Assembly (NCBI GenBank): GCA_003477305.1 | Contig: DMTN01000023.1 | Coordinates: 26,983 to 37,031, forward strand | Source of the DNA: Acholeplasmatales bacterium | GTDB lineage: Bacteria > Bacillota_I > Bacilli_A > Izemoplasmatales > Hujiaoplasmataceae | Length of the DNA stretch: 10,049 nucleotides | Direction of reading: 5' to 3' | In this document: piece after piece, positions 6,629 through 10,049 of the stretch | How the letters are laid out: every line of letters starts with the position of its first letter | Position numbering within the stretch: the stretch's first letter is position 1 | Notes under the pieces: generated by a model | Database searches by the model: none | The model's input: the letters and a program-made list of their open reading frames with translations, nothing else | Told to the model about the DNA's origin: nothing | Position numbers and translations under genes: made by a program

Positions 6629-7045
6629 CTACCTTCTGGCGTCGAGATAACTCTGAAGGATGATCGTCGCCGCCAATTTGTCGACGATCTCCTTGCGGTG
6701 CTTGCGCGACAGGTCGCCCTGCAGCATGGCCTGATGCGCCATCTTCGTGGACAGCCGTTCGTCCCAGAGGACGATCGGGATCGATATGCGTTCCTTGAGC
6801 CGGTCGCGGAACGCTTCGATCTTCTGTCCTTGGAAGCCGATCGTGCCGTTCATGTTCTTCGGAAACCCGAGGACCACGACGCCTACTTTATTATTATCGA
6901 TAAAACGCTTGACATAGTCAAGGGGCAATTCGTAATTCTCTTCCGGAAAGGTGAACGTTTCGATTCCCGAGGCAAGCAGCGCCGTGGGATCGGAACAGGC
7001 GACGCCGAGCGTCTTCGACCCGAGGTCGAGGCCGAGAACCCTCAT
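6629..7045 (-). CDS. ruvX: Putative pre-16S rRNA nuclease / Holliday junction resolvase-like RuvX (YqgF)
   Basis: RNase H-fold nuclease of the YqgF/RuvX family, linked in E. coli to maturation of the 5' end of 16S rRNA; a Holliday junction resolvase role is also proposed. The 138 residues match the family (about 140). The catalytic acids are in the expected motifs: Asp7 in LGLDLGSKTLGVACSD, Glu96 in DERLST (95-100), and Asp122 in VDKLAATIILQSYL. GFPKNMNG (60-67) is the glycine-rich signature. The start codon overlaps the alaS stop (ATGA), with GGAAGG seven bases upstream inside alaS. The alaS-ruvX-DUF1292 order is widely kept in Firmicutes. Confidence 0.95.
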   Translation of the reverse strand: MRVLGLDLGSKTLGVACSDPTALLASGIETFTFPEENYELPLDYVKRFIDNNKVGVVVLGFPKNMNGTIGFQGQKIEAFRDRLKERISIPIVLWDERLSTKMAHQAMLQGDLSRKHRKEIVDKLAATIILQSYLDARR

Positions 7046-9675
7046 CGGACGGCCTTCCGGATGGTCTGCACGGCCTGGTCCGTCATCGTCACGTCCTTGC
7101 CGCCGGCCTGCGCGAAGTCGGCACGACCACCGCCGTTGCCGCCGCAGATCGTCGCGGCGGTCTTGACGAGCTGGCCGCAGTTGTACTTGAGGCTCTTGGC
7201 CTTCGCGACGAACGTGACCTTGTCATCCTTGACCGAGGCGACGAAGACGAGCGCGCTCGCCTGCGAGGCGAGATTGTCGACGAACTGCTTCAGCGTGTTC
7301 ATGTCAAGACCGTCGACGCGGCCGACGAAGATGCCGTCGCGGATCTGGTCGTAGTAGGAATCGAGCGATTTCAGGACCGACGTTTCGTGCTTCGTCTGAT
7401 AGTCGCGCTCGAGGTCCTTGACAGCCTTCTGGAGGTCGGCGAATTCCTGGCGCTTGGCGATCACGTCGTGATAGGAGCCGATCGGCTCCGGCGCCGGATT
7501 CGGCGCGTAATCGAGCCGGATGTTCTCGACGATCGCCGACTGCAGGATGTTGTAGGCTTTCTTGTTCAGGTTGTCGATTTCGGCGACGATGCCGACGAGG
7601 CCTTCGGCGACCTTCATCACGGATTGGTTCGTGACCGCCTCGATGCGGTGGATCCCCGAACCGATCGACTGGATCCCGCGGATCGCGAACCGATCAATCT
7701 CAGAAAGATTTTTGACATGGGTCCCGCCGCAGAGGTCGAGCGTGTATTTGAGGTCGACGACGCGAACCTTGTCACCGTATTTCTCGCCGAATTCGGCGAC
7801 GGCGCCTTTGGCGACGGCCTGTTCGACCGACATTTCCTTGGTCGTGACCGGAACGTTCTGGTGGATCATCGTTAGGACGCGTTTTTCGAGTTCGAGGATC
7901 TGTTCGTCGGTGATCGCCTCGAAATGGTTGAAGTCGAAGCGGAGCGCTTCCGGGGTGACCTGGCTTCCCTGCTGGGAAACATGGGTGCCGAGCAGGTCGC
8001 GGAGCGCTTTGAAGAGCAGGTGGGTGGCGGAATGGTTCGCGGCGGTGGCGGCGCGCTTTTCGGTGTCGACCGAGGCGAGGACCCGATCCCCTTCCTTGAT
8101 TTTACCGGAAAGGACGGTCACGGCGTGCAGAAACTGGCCGTTCGGCAGTTTCGTGACGTCGTCGACATGCGCGAAGAACCGGTCGCTCGTGAGCATGCCG
8201 GTGTCGGCGACCTGTCCGCCGGAGGTCGCATAAAACGGCGTCGCCTCCAGGACGATGCCTTCCGGGAAGATCTTGACGACGCGGGTCTCGTTGGACGTCG
8301 TCTGATAGCCGACGAATGTCGACTTTCCCGTGAATAACAGATGCGATTCGTTCTGCGACTTCATCGACTGGATGTCCTTGCGGGCATTTCGGGCGCGGTC
8401 TTTCTGCTTTTCCATTTCGGCCTTGAAGCCGTCGAGATCGACACAAAGGCCGCGTTCTTCGGCGTATTCGCGCGTCAGTTCGATCGGAAAGCCGTAGGTG
8501 TCGTAGAGGACGAAGGCGTCGGATGCGGAGATATCCGTACCTTTGAGGTCGGCGACGATCGCTTCGAAGCGCTTCTCGCCGGCGACGAGCGTTTCAAGAA
8601 ATTTCGTCTCCTCGGCACTGATGATTTTCTTGACGATTCCGGCCTGGTCGACGAGATAGGGATAAAAATCCTTCATGACATCGACGACGACGTCGACGAG
8701 TTCGTCCATGAACGGCCGCTGGATGCCGATCTGCTTGCCGTACTTGACGGCGCGGCGAAGCAACCGGCGCAGGACGTAGCCGCGGCCTTCGTTGGCCAAA
8801 ACGGCGCCGTCGGCGACGGCGAAGGTGACGGTGCGGATATGGTCGGCGATGACCTTGAAGGCCATTTGTCCGGTATAGTCGACTTGGGAGATTGCTTCGA
8901 TCTTCTTCATGATCGGCATGAACAGGTCGGTCTCGAAATTGGTCGGGACCCCCTGGATCACGCAGGTGATGCGTTCGAGGCCGCAGCCGGTGTCGATGTT
9001 CTTGTTGGGCAGTTCGGGATAGTCGCTGCGCTTCAAACCGGCTTTCGCGTTGTATTGGGAAAACACGATGTTCCAGATTTCGATAAAGCGGTCGTTTTGG
9101 ATGCCGTCCTTGATCGCGTTCGGTCCGACCGATCCGAACTTCTCGCCGCGGTCGAAATAGATCTCGGTGCACGGACCGCACGGACCGTCGCCGATCTCCC
9201 AGAAATTATCGTCGTCGGTCGCAATGATGTGCGACGGATCGACGCCGAGCGAAATCCACTTGGCGCGGGTTTCCTCGTCGTCGGGATAGATCGTCATGTA
9301 GAGCAGGTTCTTGTCGAAGTCGTACCACTCCGGGCTGGTCAGGATCTCGAAGCCCCACTCGATCGCTTCTTGACGGAAGTAGTCGCCGATCGAGAAGTTC
9401 CCGAGCATTTCGAAAAACGTGTGGTGACGCGCGGTCTTTCCCACGTTGTCGATGTCGTTGGTGCGGATGCATTTCTGCGCGTTGACGATGCGCGGGTTCT
9501 TCGGGACGATCGAGCCGTCGAAGTATTTTTTCAGCGCGGCGACGCCGGCGTTCATCCATAGCAGGGTCGGGTCGTCATTGGGGATGAGCGACGCGCCCTT
9601 CTCGACGGAATGGCCTTTCGACTGGAAGAAATCCAGCCACATCTTTCGCACTTGGCTTCCGGTTAACTGTTTCAT
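7042..9675 (-). CDS. alaS: Alanyl-tRNA synthetase
   Basis: Charges tRNA-Ala with alanine and clears mischarged Ser and Gly. The 877-residue length is standard. The class II aminoacylation core (about 1-235) has ARHHTFFEMLGNFSIGDYF (82-100, motif 2), GDGPCGPCTEIYFDRG (162-177) and TGCGLERI (229-236, motif 3). The tRNA-recognition helices follow (about 240-460). The editing domain has its four zinc/active-site ligands His548, His552 (HSATH), Cys649 and His653 (CGGTH). The C-Ala/DHHA1 domain ends with CGGNGGGRADFAQAGG (844-859). The ATG at 9675 has AGGAGG eight bases upstream, directly after the T-box terminator. The stop overlaps the ruvX start. The N-terminal motif LLWMNAGVAALKKYFDG is the form found in Mollicutes and some Clostridia, rather than the E. 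coli type. Expression should rise when uncharged tRNA-Ala accumulates. Confidence 0.98.
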   Translation of the reverse strand: MKQLTGSQVRKMWLDFFQSKGHSVEKGASLIPNDDPTLLWMNAGVAALKKYFDGSIVPKNPRIVNAQKCIRTNDIDNVGKTARHHTFFEMLGNFSIGDYFRQEAIEWGFEILTSPEWYDFDKNLLYMTIYPDDEETRAKWISLGVDPSHIIATDDDNFWEIGDGPCGPCTEIYFDRGEKFGSVGPNAIKDGIQNDRFIEIWNIVFSQYNAKAGLKRSDYPELPNKNIDTGCGLERITCVIQGVPTNFETDLFMPIMKKIEAISQVDYTGQMAFKVIADHIRTVTFAVADGAVLANEGRGYVLRRLLRRAVKYGKQIGIQRPFMDELVDVVVDVMKDFYPYLVDQAGIVKKIISAEETKFLETLVAGEKRFEAIVADLKGTDISASDAFVLYDTYGFPIELTREYAEERGLCVDLDGFKAEMEKQKDRARNARKDIQSMKSQNESHLLFTGKSTFVGYQTTSNETRVVKIFPEGIVLEATPFYATSGGQVADTGMLTSDRFFAHVDDVTKLPNGQFLHAVTVLSGKIKEGDRVLASVDTEKRAATAANHSATHLLFKALRDLLGTHVSQQGSQVTPEALRFDFNHFEAITDEQILELEKRVLTMIHQNVPVTTKEMSVEQAVAKGAVAEFGEKYGDKVRVVDLKYTLDLCGGTHVKNLSEIDRFAIRGIQSIGSGIHRIEAVTNQSVMKVAEGLVGIVAEIDNLNKKAYNILQSAIVENIRLDYAPNPAPEPIGSYHDVIAKRQEFADLQKAVKDLERDYQTKHETSVLKSLDSYYDQIRDGIFVGRVDGLDMNTLKQFVDNLASQASALVFVASVKDDKVTFVAKAKSLKYNCGQLVKTAATICGGNGGGRADFAQAGGKDVTMTDQAVQTIRKAVR

Positions 9676-9688
9676 GGGTAAAACCTCC

Positions 9689-9900
9689 TCAAAAAAATAA
9701 AATCGTCCTTATCAAATAAAGGACGACATGTCGCGGTACCACCTTTGTTCCGGTTTTCACCGGCGCTCGAAGTCCTTAACGCGGACGAAACGGACGGGAT
9801 TGGCGTCTCTTGAAAGTGGCATCGGATTCCGCGTCGATCTGGTCGCACCTTCCCCAGACTCTCTTGACGCCGCAGATCCGTTGGCTTTCGCATCGATTTG
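9689..9900 (-). promoter_or_regulatory. T-box riboswitch, alanine specifier, controlling alaS
   Basis: On the minus strand the leader has the conserved T-box sequence AGGTGGTACCGCG (9744-9732), followed by a terminator. Stem I can be folded: GAAAG (9889-9885) with CTTTC (9816-9812) below the specifier loop; CGGAT (9880-9876) with ATCCG (9827-9823) above it; GCGTC (9870-9866) with GACGC (9835-9831); the AAGAGAG bulge (9865-9859); TCTGG with CCAGA; and an apical loop containing AGGTG (9850-9846). The specifier loop contains GCC (9820-9818, Ala) followed by A. Stem III is CCGGT (9763-9759), loop GAAA, ACCGG. Uncharged tRNA-Ala pairs with GCC and with the TGGT bulge, stabilising the antiterminator (AAAGG with CCTTT) over the terminator (TCGTCCTT/AAGGACGA, 9726-9703, then a T-run). 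Known T-box logic; the folding is my reading. Confidence 0.93.
9691..9726 (-). terminator. T-box terminator hairpin ahead of alaS
   Basis: On the minus strand, TCGTCCTT (9726-9719) pairs with AAGGACGA (9710-9703) around a TATTTGAT loop, followed by TTTTATTTTTTT. Its 5' arm can instead pair with the T-box AAAGG, giving the antiterminator. It is the expression platform of the T-box; the ribosome site AGGAGG follows it and is not masked. Confidence 0.9.
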
Positions 9901-9905
9901 AAGAT

Positions 9906-9934
9906 ATTATACAACACAACCATCGAAAAAGCAA
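9906..9934 (-). promoter_or_regulatory. alaS promoter
   Basis: On the minus strand the -10 TATAAT (9911-9906) is perfect; the -35 is TTGCTT (9934-9929), matching TTGACA in its first three bases, at a 17-base spacing. The predicted start site, about seven bases downstream, gives a leader beginning just before stem I of the T-box. The -35 overlaps the T-tract of the upstream terminator. Confidence 0.8.
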
Positions 9935-9948
9935 CCGTCGACGGGTTG
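9926..9948 (-). terminator. Small terminator of the upstream gene
   Basis: On the minus strand, CAACCCG (9948-9942) pairs with CGGTTG (9937-9932), with one bulged C and a TCGA loop, followed by CTTTTT. It begins four bases after the stop codon of the partial gene. The stem is short (six base pairs), so it may be a weak terminator. Confidence 0.5.
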
Positions 9949-9951
9949 GTT

Positions 9952-10049
9952 TCAGAGGAAATCCTCGATGCGCAGGTCATCGCCCGGTTCGATCTCCGGA
10001 GTCTCGGAAAGAAAGCGTGCAAGCAGCGTCTTGCGCGGCGGTTCGAGGC
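9952..10049 (-). CDS. C-terminal end of an unidentified protein (possibly RecD2-like helicase)
   Basis: The window's right edge holds the last 31 complete codons of a minus-strand gene, ending in TGA at 9952. The peptide begins LEPPRKTLLARFLSETPE and ends GDDLRIEDFL. This frame is open to the window edge, while one of the two others stops early, and its codon choice (GAC, CTG, ATC, GAG) matches that of neighbouring genes, which is why I take it as coding. The position just upstream of alaS is where recD2 (B. subtilis yrrC) lies in Bacilli, and an R-K-T-L-L-x-R-F-L motif near the end is compatible with the C-terminus of such helicases. This is weak evidence for identity; the gene could equally be another neighbour. 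Confidence 0.6.
   Translation of the reverse strand, partial: LEPPRKTLLARFLSETPEIEPGDDLRIEDFL

Noticed and set aside
6164..7354. Plus-strand open frame of 396 codons spanning udk start, DUF1292, ruvX and the alaS end
   Set aside because: It crosses three well-supported minus-strand genes and a terminator, and the translation looks like antisense of acidic and His-rich sequence.
8341..9561. Plus-strand open frame of 406 codons opposite alaS
   Set aside because: Antisense to the class II core of alaS, with no ribosome site or domain; a product of codon bias on the other strand.
9672..10022. Minus-strand open frame of 116 codons through the T-box leader
   Set aside because: It runs through the promoter, the T-box and its terminator in a frame different from the partial upstream gene; no start context or conserved motif.

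Overview
The window looks like a housekeeping stretch of a GC-rich, low-complexity-genome Firmicute (Bacilli or Mollicutes-related) chromosome. Three things point there. A T-box riboswitch controls alaS. The order (recD2-like) - alaS - ruvX - DUF1292 - udk - greA - mtnN matches, from memory, the Bacillus subtilis yrrC-alaS-yrrK-yrzB-udk-greA-mtnN locus. The AlaS N-terminal sequence style (LLWMNAGVAALKKYFDG) resembles Acholeplasma and other Mollicutes-type enzymes. TGA is used as a stop by several genes and Trp is encoded by TGG, so this is not a code-4 mycoplasma. The strong GC bias is unusual for that part of the tree and makes many long antisense shadow ORFs. The species cannot be named from the sequence.

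Layout: all genes but one are on the minus strand, so the window reads from right to left. At the right edge is the last 31 codons of a minus-strand gene (recD2-like by position), closed by a small hairpin terminator. Next come the alaS promoter and a complete T-box leader with an alanine GCC specifier, then a tightly packed alaS-ruvX-DUF1292 unit (4-base overlap, then 9 bases) ending in a terminator. After a 113-base leader comes udk, then greA with its own extended -10 promoter and a terminator. Then follows a close-packed mtnN-ygjP-ygiQ-acyl-ACP thioesterase cluster. At the left edge a plus-strand MATE transporter, cut by the window start, converges on it. The two share one hairpin that can terminate in both directions.

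The right half joins alanyl-tRNA charging, pre-rRNA or Holliday-junction processing, pyrimidine salvage and transcript cleavage by GreA. The left half joins removal of S-adenosylmethionine by-products (mtnN), a putative metallopeptidase, a radical SAM enzyme that itself produces 5'-deoxyadenosine (a known substrate class of MtnN), and release of fatty acids from acyl carrier protein.

I see no mobile element, CRISPR array, tRNA or rRNA, and no clearly novel multigene system. The most interesting material is in the gene borders: the T-box, terminators whose stems contain the preceding stop codon, and a terminator whose U-tract doubles as part of the next promoter.
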